Positions 8,375-16,649 of a stretch of 47,600 bases of DNA are shown piece by piece. A program made the translations under genes and the position numbers. Position 1 is the first letter of the stretch, and each line of letters opens with the position of its first letter. This stretch comes from an uncultured Flavihumibacter sp. (GTDB lineage: Bacteria; Bacteroidota; Bacteroidia; Chitinophagales; Chitinophagaceae). The stretch lies in assembly GCA_946482545.1 (NCBI GenBank), contig CAMLRX010000016.1, positions 1 to 47,600 of the forward strand. The letters are read 5' to 3'. The notes under the pieces are model-generated. The model saw only the letters and a program-made list of their open reading frames with translations, searched no databases and was not told the origin of the DNA.

Positions 8375-9502
8375 ATGAAAAGCAAACTTATTTTGAAATA
8401 TTTTTTTAGTAGCCCTGCAATAGAAACCCGTGGCAGCTTCCGTTGCGTCGCACTCTTGTACGTGCTGTTCTTTGCGGGTCAGGGCTTCGCGCAGCAAAAG
8501 AATGCACCAGATCTTTCCCTGCTCCACAAAACCATCCACTCGTGGGTCGATAGCGGTTACTACGGTGGCGCTTCGCTTATGGTCGTACACAATGGAAAAA
8601 CCATAGTGAAAAAATATTATGGCAACCACGAACCCGGCACTGTTGTTTTTATCGCCTCTGCCGGGAAATGGTTGGCGGCCGCTGCCATAGCCGCAGTGGT
8701 AGAAGAAGGGGAACTTCACTGGAACGATAAAGTACGGCAATGGATACCCGAAATGACCGATACAAAAGGTGATGCAACACTCCTCGAATTATTGTCGCAC
8801 ACCGCAGGATATCCCGATTACCAGCCGGTGGGGAATCCGGTGGATATTTACCAATCAGTCAAAACTTCAGTGGCGCATATCATTCCGCTTCCGGCTGATA
8901 CCCTGCCCGGAGCCGTATTTAAGTATGGCGGGCTGAGCATGCAGGTAGCGGGCCGTATGGCGGAGCTGGCTACGGGCAAAGATTGGGAAACAATCTTTCA
9001 GCAAAAAATCGCCATTCCACTCGGAATGAAGGATACGCATTTTACACCGGTAGATTCCGTGGGCGGTCGTGCCCCGATGCTGGGAGGTGGTGCCCGCACT
9101 ACTTTGGAAGACTATATGAACTTCCTGGAAATGTTCAGCGGCAACGGTATGTTCAATGGCAAGACGGTGTTAAAAAACAGTTCCATAAAAATGATCACCA
9201 GCAATCAGGTGAAAACGGCATTTCTTCCACCCAACGAATTGGTGGAAAAAGCCAGGGGGAATATGCACAAAGCCGTTTATGGCCTCGGCGTTTGGCGGGA
9301 AGAACTGGATGAAAATGGGAATGCAACATTAATAAGCAGTCCTTCCTGGGCAGGCGCGTATCCCTGGATTGATGTAAAGAATAATGTGTATGGTTTTTTT
9401 CTAACGCATATTTTTCATCCCCGGAACGGATTCAATTCCTTCCTCGCAAGTCCGGTAATACCGGTGTTGGTGAGAGAGGCATTGAAGAAGGGTATGAAAT
9501 AA
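8375..9502 (+). CDS. Beta-lactamase-like serine hydrolase
   Basis: Penicillin-binding/class C beta-lactamase fold, 375 residues from the chosen start. The active-site SxxK motif is SAGK (95-98); the usual YxN motif is replaced by Y-G-G in KYGGLSMQVAGRMAE, a variant seen in secreted serine hydrolases. The later segment GGGARTTLEDYMNFLEMF is also family-typical. The start is taken at ATG 8375 (MKSKLILKYFF); an upstream ATG at 8324 would overlap the preceding gene by 29 bp. The N-terminus has a long polar stretch before a hydrophobic segment (CVALLYVLFFAGQGFAQQ), so export is likely though the signal is unusual. In polysaccharide loci such proteins may be carbohydrate esterases; a cell-wall role is the alternative. 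Confidence 0.82.
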   Translation: MKSKLILKYFFSSPAIETRGSFRCVALLYVLFFAGQGFAQQKNAPDLSLLHKTIHSWVDSGYYGGASLMVVHNGKTIVKKYYGNHEPGTVVFIASAGKWLAAAAIAAVVEEGELHWNDKVRQWIPEMTDTKGDATLLELLSHTAGYPDYQPVGNPVDIYQSVKTSVAHIIPLPADTLPGAVFKYGGLSMQVAGRMAELATGKDWETIFQQKIAIPLGMKDTHFTPVDSVGGRAPMLGGGARTTLEDYMNFLEMFSGNGMFNGKTVLKNSSIKMITSNQVKTAFLPPNELVEKARGNMHKAVYGLGVWREELDENGNATLISSPSWAGAYPWIDVKNNVYGFFLTHIFHPRNGFNSFLASPVIPVLVREALKKGMK

Positions 9503-9512
9503 AATCAGAAGT

Positions 9513-11462
9513 ATGAAGTTATTCCTGAATACAATGCTCGTTGGTGTTTTGATTGTGCTGATATTTAATCCGGTGTTCGGGCAAACCCGCTATCCAGGCG
9601 TGTATGCGGATAAATTTTCCGTACAGGACGAACGGTTGCCCAAACGATTTTTATTTGCGCCTGAAGATGTTGTGCTGCTCGATAGCCGGTTTAAAAGTAA
9701 TGCCGTACGATCGGGTGAATGGCTGATGCGTATCAGTGCCGACAGGTTGTTACATGGTTTCAGAACCAATGCTGGCGTATACAGTGGCAATGAAGGGGGC
9801 TATATGACAGTACATCAATTAAAAGGTTGGGAGTCACTTGATTGTGAATTACGGGGACACTCTGTGGGGCATATCTTGTCGGCCCTTGCTTTTCAATACG
9901 CTGTTTCAGGCAAAACTGTATTTAAATTGAAAGCGGACAGCATTGTGTCCGGACTTGGTGTGGTGCAGCAATCGCTTAATAGAAATGGTTACCTGAGCGC
10001 TTTTCCGGAATTTCTTATAGACAGGAATATTTCTGCCCAAAAAGTTTGGGCACCCTGGTACACCTTACATAAGATTATGGCCGGACTGATGGATCAGTAC
10101 CTTTATGCGGAAAATCAACAAGCACTGGACATCGCCATAAAAATGGGTGAATGGGCTTACGGGAAATTAAAAGATGTCAAAGACTCAGTTCGTTCTTTGA
10201 TGCTGCGCAACGAATTTGGAGGCGTGAACGAAACGTTTTATAATCTTTATGCTTTGTCGGGAAAAAATGAGTTTAAATGGTTGGGCGATTTTTTCTACCA
10301 CAACGAAATGCTGGACCCATTGGTTGAAAAAGTGGACATACTGGAGAAAAAACATGCCAATACCTTTATTCCGAAATTGTTGGGGGTGATCAGGCACCAT
10401 GAACTTGATGAAGATTACGCCGGCTTACCCCTTGCGGATTTTTTCTGGAGCACAGTGGTTAACCGGCACTCTTTTGTAACGGGAAGCAACAGCGACAAAG
10501 AGAAGTTTTTTAAAGCGGGGTATCAGTTTGAGCATCTTTCTGGATACACAGGCGAAAGTTGCAATGTGTACAACATGCTTAAACTCACCAATCACCTGTA
10601 TGCGCTTTCCGGCGAAGCAAGGTATCCGGCGTACTACGAAAAGGCAATGGTGAACCATATACTCGGCCAGCAGGATACCGCTTCGGGAATGGTTGCTTAT
10701 TTTCTGCCATTTATGCCTGGCGCTCATAAAGTATATAGCACACCCGATAGTTCCTTCTGGTGCTGCGTGGGAAGTGGGTTTGAAAATCAGGCAAAATACG
10801 GCGAAGCCATTTATGCCCATGATAATGAAAAACTGTATCTGAATTTGTTTGTGCCATCTCTACTGAATTGGAAAGCAAAAGGGCTTGTGCTGGAAATGAA
10901 GACAGCATTCCCGTACAACGGAAAAATAACCTGTACCATTAAAGATGCGCCGGCCAAAGCAATAGATATCAATGTAAGATATCCTGAGTGGGCAGGTATG
11001 AACGCCCTGGTAAAGATAAATGGCAAAAAAATAAAAGTACGTGCCGTAAAAGATGGTTATATAGCGTTGGAGCGCATCTGGAAGAGAGATGATAAAATCG
11101 AAATTGAGTTTCCCTTTTCCCTGCGTCTGGTTCAGTGTGGTGAAGATAGTACGAAAGCTGCTGTTGTCTACGGGCCGGTCGTTCTTGCCGGAGCTTTCGG
11201 CAAAGAAGGATTCAGCGGCAGACAACCTTTTTCAGACCCGCTGTTGTATAATGATTATTATACGTACAACTACAATGTTCCGGAAAACTTTCCCGCTTCG
11301 TTATCGATCAATGGAAATGCCATCCAGCATGAACTTGAACTTGTTCCGGGAACAACCATGACCTTCCGGTCCAGAAAGGAAGGATACCTGCTGAAGCCAT
11401 TATTTGATATTCATCGTGAACGATATGTTGTTTACTGGAACATAAATCAGACTGAAAAATGA
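9513..11462 (+). CDS. GH127/GH146-type beta-L-arabinofuranosidase (DUF1680)
   Basis: Releases beta-linked L-arabinofuranose; known members use a cysteine nucleophile held by zinc. The zinc/active-site set is complete here: Glu348 and Cys350 in GESCNVYNM, and Cys417-Cys418 in FWCCVGSGFENQAKYGEAIY. The (alpha/alpha)6-barrel segments include GHSVGHILSA, WYTLHKIMAGLMDQY, EFGGVNETFYNLY and KHANTFIPKLLGVIRHHEL. The last is the pattern I associate with the GH146 branch. Signal peptide MKLFLNTMLVGVLIVLIFNPVFGQ. Length 649 residues is normal. It starts 10 bp after the serine hydrolase gene and overlaps the next gene by 4 bp (ATGA), so the pair is probably translationally coupled. Confidence 0.92.
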   Translation: MKLFLNTMLVGVLIVLIFNPVFGQTRYPGVYADKFSVQDERLPKRFLFAPEDVVLLDSRFKSNAVRSGEWLMRISADRLLHGFRTNAGVYSGNEGGYMTVHQLKGWESLDCELRGHSVGHILSALAFQYAVSGKTVFKLKADSIVSGLGVVQQSLNRNGYLSAFPEFLIDRNISAQKVWAPWYTLHKIMAGLMDQYLYAENQQALDIAIKMGEWAYGKLKDVKDSVRSLMLRNEFGGVNETFYNLYALSGKNEFKWLGDFFYHNEMLDPLVEKVDILEKKHANTFIPKLLGVIRHHELDEDYAGLPLADFFWSTVVNRHSFVTGSNSDKEKFFKAGYQFEHLSGYTGESCNVYNMLKLTNHLYALSGEARYPAYYEKAMVNHILGQQDTASGMVAYFLPFMPGAHKVYSTPDSSFWCCVGSGFENQAKYGEAIYAHDNEKLYLNLFVPSLLNWKAKGLVLEMKTAFPYNGKITCTIKDAPAKAIDINVRYPEWAGMNALVKINGKKIKVRAVKDGYIALERIWKRDDKIEIEFPFSLRLVQCGEDSTKAAVVYGPVVLAGAFGKEGFSGRQPFSDPLLYNDYYTYNYNVPENFPASLSINGNAIQHELELVPGTTMTFRSRKEGYLLKPLFDIHRERYVVYWNINQTEK

Positions 11463-13051
11463 GTCGGTTACTCCTTGCTCTGTTGTTATCTATGTGTACT
11501 TGTGTCCTGAGCGCACAAACCTGGCAATGGAGCGTATTCGTCGATAGCGCTTTCTCCTCCGAAACCAACGATCATCCACGCGCTTTCCTCTGGATACCCG
11601 AAAACTGCCGCAAAGTAAAAGGTGTTGTATTCGCGCAGCACAATATGGTGGAAGAAGGTATGTTGGAACGACCCGTTTTCAGGAAAACACTTTCCGATCT
11701 TGGCTTCGCCGAAGTATGGGTAACGCCAATCATGAACATGACCTTCGATTTTAACAAAGATGCCGCTGAAGATTTTCAACGCATGATGGACCTGTTGGCC
11801 ATAGAAAGCGGCTACGAAGAGTTAAGTACTGCACCAGTGGTGCCGTTGGGGCATTCCGCCCTCGCCAGTTTTCCCTGGAACTTCGCCGCCTGGAACCCGG
11901 CGCGTACGCTGGCCGTTGTTTCCGTTCACGGCGATGTGCCGCTCACGCCCCTCACAGGCAGCGGCAAACCAAACCCCGATTGGGGAAACAGGAACATTGA
12001 TGGTGTGCCCGGACTTTTCATTATGGGAGAATATGAATGGTGGGAAGACCGTATACAACCAGGCTTTCGTTTTGTGAAGGAACATCCGTTGGTGCCCATT
12101 ACTTTTTTCGCCGATGCCGGACGCGGGCATTTCGATTTCAGCGATCAGATGGTAGAATTTGTTTGCATGTTCCTTAAAAAAGCAGCCGCACACCGGTTGC
12201 CCAAAAAAGAGGGACAACCCCTGAAAAAAGTTTCACCTCAAAAAGGTTGGCTCACCGACAGGTGGCGGAAAGATTCACTTCCGTTTTACCCCTCTGCTCC
12301 TTATGCGCAGTACACCGGAAATAAAGGGGAAGCCTCTTTTTGCTTCGACAAAGAAATGGTGCAGGCAACGAACGCTATATACAAGAAGTCGCGCGGAAAA
12401 ATAAACCAGTTCATCGGCTTTGAACAGGATGGGGAAACTTTACCCATGCAAAAAACGCATGGCGTATTTCAACTTCCTTTCCGGCCCTTACACGATGGGG
12501 TTTCGTTTCACCTGAATGCCTTCTTCTCCGATAGTTTACGTTTACAAAATGTTCACGGCCATGCTTCCACGCCACTCGTTGTGCAGAAGATCACCGGGCC
12601 GGTTGAAAAGCTAAACGATACTACTTTTCGCATCAGTTTTTCCCGCACCGGTTTCAACAATACAAAACGCAGCAACGATATATGGCTGATCGCTGAAAAT
12701 GAGGGGGATGAAAAATACAAGAGCATCGTTCAGCAAATCAGTATGCGTTTCCCCCTGCCCAATAAAGAGGGCGTTCCGCAAACCATTCAGTTCAATCCCT
12801 TACAAAATTTCACTAAAGGAACTGCTGGTGTTGCACTGGAGGCAATTGCCTCATCAGGACTTCCCGTTTCTTTTTATGTGCGGGAAGGTCCGGCGGAAAT
12901 TTCAGGCAACCATCTTGTATTAACGCCCATTCCGCCCCGTACAAGGTTCCCGGTGAAAATAACGGTGGTCGCCTGGCAGTATGGTGTGCCGGGGAAGTTT
13001 CAGAGCGCAGTGCCCGTGGAAAGGGAACTGTATATTATGGAGGGGAATTGA
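11459..13051 (+). CDS. Secreted alpha/beta-hydrolase, putative carbohydrate esterase
   Basis: A 530-residue protein with signal peptide (MSRLLLALLLSMCTCVLSAQ). The N-terminal half is an alpha/beta-hydrolase: strand GVVFAQHNM, nucleophile elbow GHSALAS with Ser133, a candidate acid in FIMGEYEWWEDR, and the His in GRGHFDF (His224). The region after about residue 250 looks like beta-sandwich domains of unknown type. Overlap of 4 bp with the GH127/GH146 gene and its place at the end of the operon suggest removal of acetyl, methyl or feruloyl esters from the same polysaccharide. I cannot assign a CAZy esterase family. Its stop lies 8 bp from the stop of the convergent gene. Confidence 0.72.
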   Translation: MSRLLLALLLSMCTCVLSAQTWQWSVFVDSAFSSETNDHPRAFLWIPENCRKVKGVVFAQHNMVEEGMLERPVFRKTLSDLGFAEVWVTPIMNMTFDFNKDAAEDFQRMMDLLAIESGYEELSTAPVVPLGHSALASFPWNFAAWNPARTLAVVSVHGDVPLTPLTGSGKPNPDWGNRNIDGVPGLFIMGEYEWWEDRIQPGFRFVKEHPLVPITFFADAGRGHFDFSDQMVEFVCMFLKKAAAHRLPKKEGQPLKKVSPQKGWLTDRWRKDSLPFYPSAPYAQYTGNKGEASFCFDKEMVQATNAIYKKSRGKINQFIGFEQDGETLPMQKTHGVFQLPFRPLHDGVSFHLNAFFSDSLRLQNVHGHASTPLVVQKITGPVEKLNDTTFRISFSRTGFNNTKRSNDIWLIAENEGDEKYKSIVQQISMRFPLPNKEGVPQTIQFNPLQNFTKGTAGVALEAIASSGLPVSFYVREGPAEISGNHLVLTPIPPRTRFPVKITVVAWQYGVPGKFQSAVPVERELYIMEGN

Positions 13052-13059
13052 TGGAACAA

Positions 13060-15432
13060 TTACTTCACTTCAAAAAATAACATCCCGCTCCCCGCAGTTC
13101 CTTCGCTGGAAAGTCCTTCGGCTACCACTACATATTTACCGGGAAGATCAGATGTATAAAAACGGAGTTTCGTCGCCGCATTTTTACGAACCTGTACCGA
13201 GGGCGCCCAATGTAATACATTTCTGAAATCGGGTAACCGACTGTCTTTCTGCTCCGGCGTATCGTATACCGGACTATAAAATTCTCTTGCCAGTTGCAAT
13301 CCTTCGTAATCTACCTGGAGCATGTTGGGCGTGGGTTCATAATTGGCGGTAGTGGGCGCGTAGGTCCGCCAGTTGAGTATTCCCGGAAAGGTGTTACTTC
13401 CCAGCGCGTATTGTTTCGCCACCACATCCATACTATGTATTTTCATGGGATCAAATTCAAGGAACTTTGTGAAATTGAATACCGGTACGCCGTCCAGCAG
13501 GTTCAGTGGTTTGTTTTCGAAATACGCCTTTCTTAAAGGGTCAATCACGAACAGGTTCGCTTCCTTGTTTCTGAAACGGACATCCACGAGGTTCACATAT
13601 TCACGCAGCACTTCCTCCATGGTGGTGAAGCGGGTGTATTTGTCCAGTTGATAATGCTGGTCGGCACGGGTGTAAAAAGGGACTGTGTCTACAGCACCAG
13701 AAAGATGGTGTACGTTCAGTTGTTCACCGGTATATACATTCCTGACCTGCATACTGATGTTCTGCTGAAGCAGCGTGCCTGGATTTTCCAGCGGCCTGTA
13801 CATTGCCGGAAGCATCGTGCTGGAAAACTGCTGACTGAATGGCGTATTGATCCTGATGCTGCATGCGGATTGCTCCGTTTGCGCAATAAGGTGGGTGTTG
13901 CCGGAAAAGTTCAGGATATCGGTTTTGAAGTTTCCGTTTACATCGGTGTTGGCGGTACTGAACAGTGTAAGGGAGGAAGGGGCCGAAAGGAATACGGTGG
14001 TGTTTGGAACGGGTTTTTCTCCGTTGTACACAGTTCCGGTGATGATATGTCCCTGAAGTTCGGGGGCATATTTGTAAACGGGAGGCGTTGAAGTAGCCAC
14101 CTCTTTCCAATTGAATCTTCTCCAGCCCTGCGTGCGCAGCAGCAGATCGAGTTGCCGGGCTTTGTTGGGATTATTCTCAGCAAAGTACACATCCGGATTT
14201 TCAATATAACCTCTGATATCGGAGGATAACAACAGGTAAGAAAGTATATTTCCTGATCCTGGTTGCTGGAGGGAATCGATGCTGAATACGGATACGGAAA
14301 GTTCTGCGCTGTCCATTGATCCTGTGTTCAGCAGCAGGTCCACAGCTTCACGCGTGTTGTAAACAGGTTTCGGGGCAGAAAAGCTGATGTCCAGCTTTTT
14401 TTCCGGGTAACGGAACAGCAGCCGCTCACAAAGCGGTTGTCCTTTTCCGTTAAAGAGGGATACAACAGATATGCCTTCTCCCGGAACAGATTTGGGCAAC
14501 AAGAAGTTGGCCTTGCCTGCCTGCATTTTAAGTTGCGTATGAAATCTGGTGATGCCGCGTGTGTGTACCAGTAGCCCGATGGATTCGTTCCCGGGTTCGT
14601 TGGTTTGTATATGGATATTGAAACCGGCTTTCGTTTCCTGCACGGCAAGTGTTGTTCCTGTGGGAAGTGCTTCGGGAAGTGCTTTTTCAAAGGGCGCGCC
14701 ATGCTCAGGTATAATGATGGCGCGGTAACTGTGTCCTGTTTCCGGCGTAAACACGAATATGCCCATGCCCTGGTGTTCGGGTTCAAAACGCAACAGTGTA
14801 TCCTGTGCATCCAGTAAAAATCCTTTGAAAGTGATTCCTTTTCCGGCTTCGTCGCTGGCTTTGTAAGCGATCTTATTTTCTATGCCCTGCACCAGGTTCC
14901 CACCTTCGGGGAAAAATGCTATCGCGGCTTTTCGATGGGTTGTAACGGGTTTAACAGGCGGCAGCATGTTCAGGTTCATTACGGCGATGGATTTCTCGAA
15001 GAACCAGTGCGCATCATCGTTCTGCATCCAACGGGTGTAGGCCCTGAGTTTGTAGTGGCCCGAAGGCATCTGTTGGGAGAGGTAGATGGAGCCGTTACCC
15101 GTTGCATTGTTCAGCGCTATTTTTTCCTGCCGTATCGCTTTGTTTGCGCTGTCCAGTATTTCAACGTAAGCTATTTTGCTCAATGGGAGCGGCTTGTGGA
15201 GGAATGCATCGGTGCAATATATTTTGAACCAGATGATTTCTCCGGGCATATAATATTCCTTGTCGGTGTGTACATACAATTTTTCCCTGAGCGATTGCCC
15301 ACTGAAGCGTTGCAGTGCTTCTTCAGGTTTTATAGGGATATCCTGCGCAAAAAGCCGCCCGCTGAAAACGGTAAGGCTCATGATGAGCGTTGAAAAGAAA
15401 AGTATTGAACGCGTATTGTACGATCGTTTCAT
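13060..15432 (-). CDS. Macroglobulin-domain protein with plug-like C-terminus, no barrel
   Basis: A 790-residue exported protein (signal peptide ending in SGRLFAQ). After it comes SLREKLYVHTDKEYYMPGEIIWFKIYCTD, the MG2-type domain of alpha-2-macroglobulin-like proteins, followed by further beta domains. Around residues 455-520 (GHIITGTVYNGEKPVPNTTVFL) there is a carboxypeptidase-regulatory-like domain. Near the C-terminus the segment LNLLDGVPVFNFTKFLEFDPMKIHSMDVV resembles a TonB-receptor plug (the VIDGVPV...IESIEVLKD pattern), but no beta-barrel follows. It is the last gene of a four-gene minus-strand operon, 10 bp after the DUF4249 gene. I infer an envelope role with the adjacent receptor; the biochemical function is unknown. 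Confidence 0.75.
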   Translation of the reverse strand: MKRSYNTRSILFFSTLIMSLTVFSGRLFAQDIPIKPEEALQRFSGQSLREKLYVHTDKEYYMPGEIIWFKIYCTDAFLHKPLPLSKIAYVEILDSANKAIRQEKIALNNATGNGSIYLSQQMPSGHYKLRAYTRWMQNDDAHWFFEKSIAVMNLNMLPPVKPVTTHRKAAIAFFPEGGNLVQGIENKIAYKASDEAGKGITFKGFLLDAQDTLLRFEPEHQGMGIFVFTPETGHSYRAIIIPEHGAPFEKALPEALPTGTTLAVQETKAGFNIHIQTNEPGNESIGLLVHTRGITRFHTQLKMQAGKANFLLPKSVPGEGISVVSLFNGKGQPLCERLLFRYPEKKLDISFSAPKPVYNTREAVDLLLNTGSMDSAELSVSVFSIDSLQQPGSGNILSYLLLSSDIRGYIENPDVYFAENNPNKARQLDLLLRTQGWRRFNWKEVATSTPPVYKYAPELQGHIITGTVYNGEKPVPNTTVFLSAPSSLTLFSTANTDVNGNFKTDILNFSGNTHLIAQTEQSACSIRINTPFSQQFSSTMLPAMYRPLENPGTLLQQNISMQVRNVYTGEQLNVHHLSGAVDTVPFYTRADQHYQLDKYTRFTTMEEVLREYVNLVDVRFRNKEANLFVIDPLRKAYFENKPLNLLDGVPVFNFTKFLEFDPMKIHSMDVVAKQYALGSNTFPGILNWRTYAPTTANYEPTPNMLQVDYEGLQLAREFYSPVYDTPEQKDSRLPDFRNVLHWAPSVQVRKNAATKLRFYTSDLPGKYVVVAEGLSSEGTAGSGMLFFEVK

Positions 15433-15442
15433 AAAAGATTGT

Positions 15443-16624
15443 TTATGGCCAGAAAACGGGCTTTACATTGGTGCCGCCATTCTGCCGGCAGTCGATACAA
15501 CTGGCTGGGGCTGCTGAAAAATGGGTGATGGCTCCGGTAATCTCATCGTCTTTGGCAACAGTAGCTGGCATCAGTTGAAGTCCGTATTTTACAATGCTGT
15601 CGGGATGGTTGTCGATAATGGTGGCCTCGCAGCCGGTTTGGTAACGCCAGTTTTGCAGTTCGTTGTTGTGAATGAAAAGTCTCCTTGTTTTTTCCTGCGA
15701 TACTTCCACAAAACCAATCACAGCTTCTCCCGGGTGGGTAAGGCAGGTTATGTTGCCGGGCATTTCAGAAGGTTGGGCATCGAAGATGGACCCCAGTTGT
15801 TCGGTGTTTTTTTTCATCTGTAGTAAGAAGGTATAGGCCGCTTTGCTCAGTTTGTATTGTTTCAGTAAAATGCTGTACTGTACACTTAATTTAATGGAAT
15901 TCGCCTCTATAAAATGAATGGGCAGGAACACCACATCTTTTTCAAGTTTTTCGGTGGAGCCGATCAATATACCCGAGGATTGTTTTTGCGACCAGCATCT
16001 TATAAAGGAAGGTTCGTTCATGCGGTTCGGGTAACGGTATTCCACACCGGTAATTCTTTGTTGTGCATCGTAACCATATACCAGGTTGCTCACAAATGGT
16101 GGGTTGGTTTCCCAGGTTTCGTCGAACTTCCATTGGTAGTACCGCGACTGATTGGCGGGGTCGTTGGCATGTACATGCAGTTGAACGCCGGCAGTATTTT
16201 GTTCCCAGGAAATACTGTCGATGCCGGGTGTGGATTGAATGCCTGTGTAAGCGGAAACATATTCTTTTTCTTTCGCGTAAATATGGATGCGGTATTGCTG
16301 GTTAGTGTTTAACGCCAGTTGTGCCGAGCGGTAAATGCCGGGCGCTGTCTCCTGCAATGGGAACCGGTTGTTGGCATCACTTTCCACGAAAACGTTGGCG
16401 CCTGTTTCCGGCAGGAGCGATGCGGGGCCATCCAGTTGTACGGTTCGGGTAAGTCGTATTTCGGTGGGTTCCGCTCCGTTGTTGATGAAGCCTTCCACTA
16501 CCAGAAATCCTGTTTCAGGTGTGGTAAACACTGCGTCGTAACGCTCCCGGCAACCAATGATGCAGAGAAACAGTATGGTGAGCAGCAGGCAGGCCGGGTT
16601 GATCATTTTTTTCATGCGGTTCAT
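15443..16624 (-). CDS. DUF4249 lipoprotein
   Basis: A 393-residue protein recognised as DUF4249 from its start after the lipobox (GFLVVEGFINNGAEPTEIRLTRTVQLDG), the segment YRIHIYAKEKEYVSAY and the cysteine pair at the end (CIDCRQNGGTNVKPVFWP). The N-terminus MNRMKKMINPACLLLTILFLCIIGC is a lipoprotein signal. Family members are encoded next to TonB-dependent receptors in Bacteroidota and are probably surface or periplasmic partners of them; no ligand is established. Here it lies 25 bp after the receptor gene and 10 bp before the macroglobulin-type gene. The initiator could also be the Met at 16615. Confidence 0.88.
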   Translation of the reverse strand: MNRMKKMINPACLLLTILFLCIIGCRERYDAVFTTPETGFLVVEGFINNGAEPTEIRLTRTVQLDGPASLLPETGANVFVESDANNRFPLQETAPGIYRSAQLALNTNQQYRIHIYAKEKEYVSAYTGIQSTPGIDSISWEQNTAGVQLHVHANDPANQSRYYQWKFDETWETNPPFVSNLVYGYDAQQRITGVEYRYPNRMNEPSFIRCWSQKQSSGILIGSTEKLEKDVVFLPIHFIEANSIKLSVQYSILLKQYKLSKAAYTFLLQMKKNTEQLGSIFDAQPSEMPGNITCLTHPGEAVIGFVEVSQEKTRRLFIHNNELQNWRYQTGCEATIIDNHPDSIVKYGLQLMPATVAKDDEITGAITHFSAAPASCIDCRQNGGTNVKPVFWP

Positions 16625-16649
16625 TTTAATAAAACCATTGTATTAAGGC

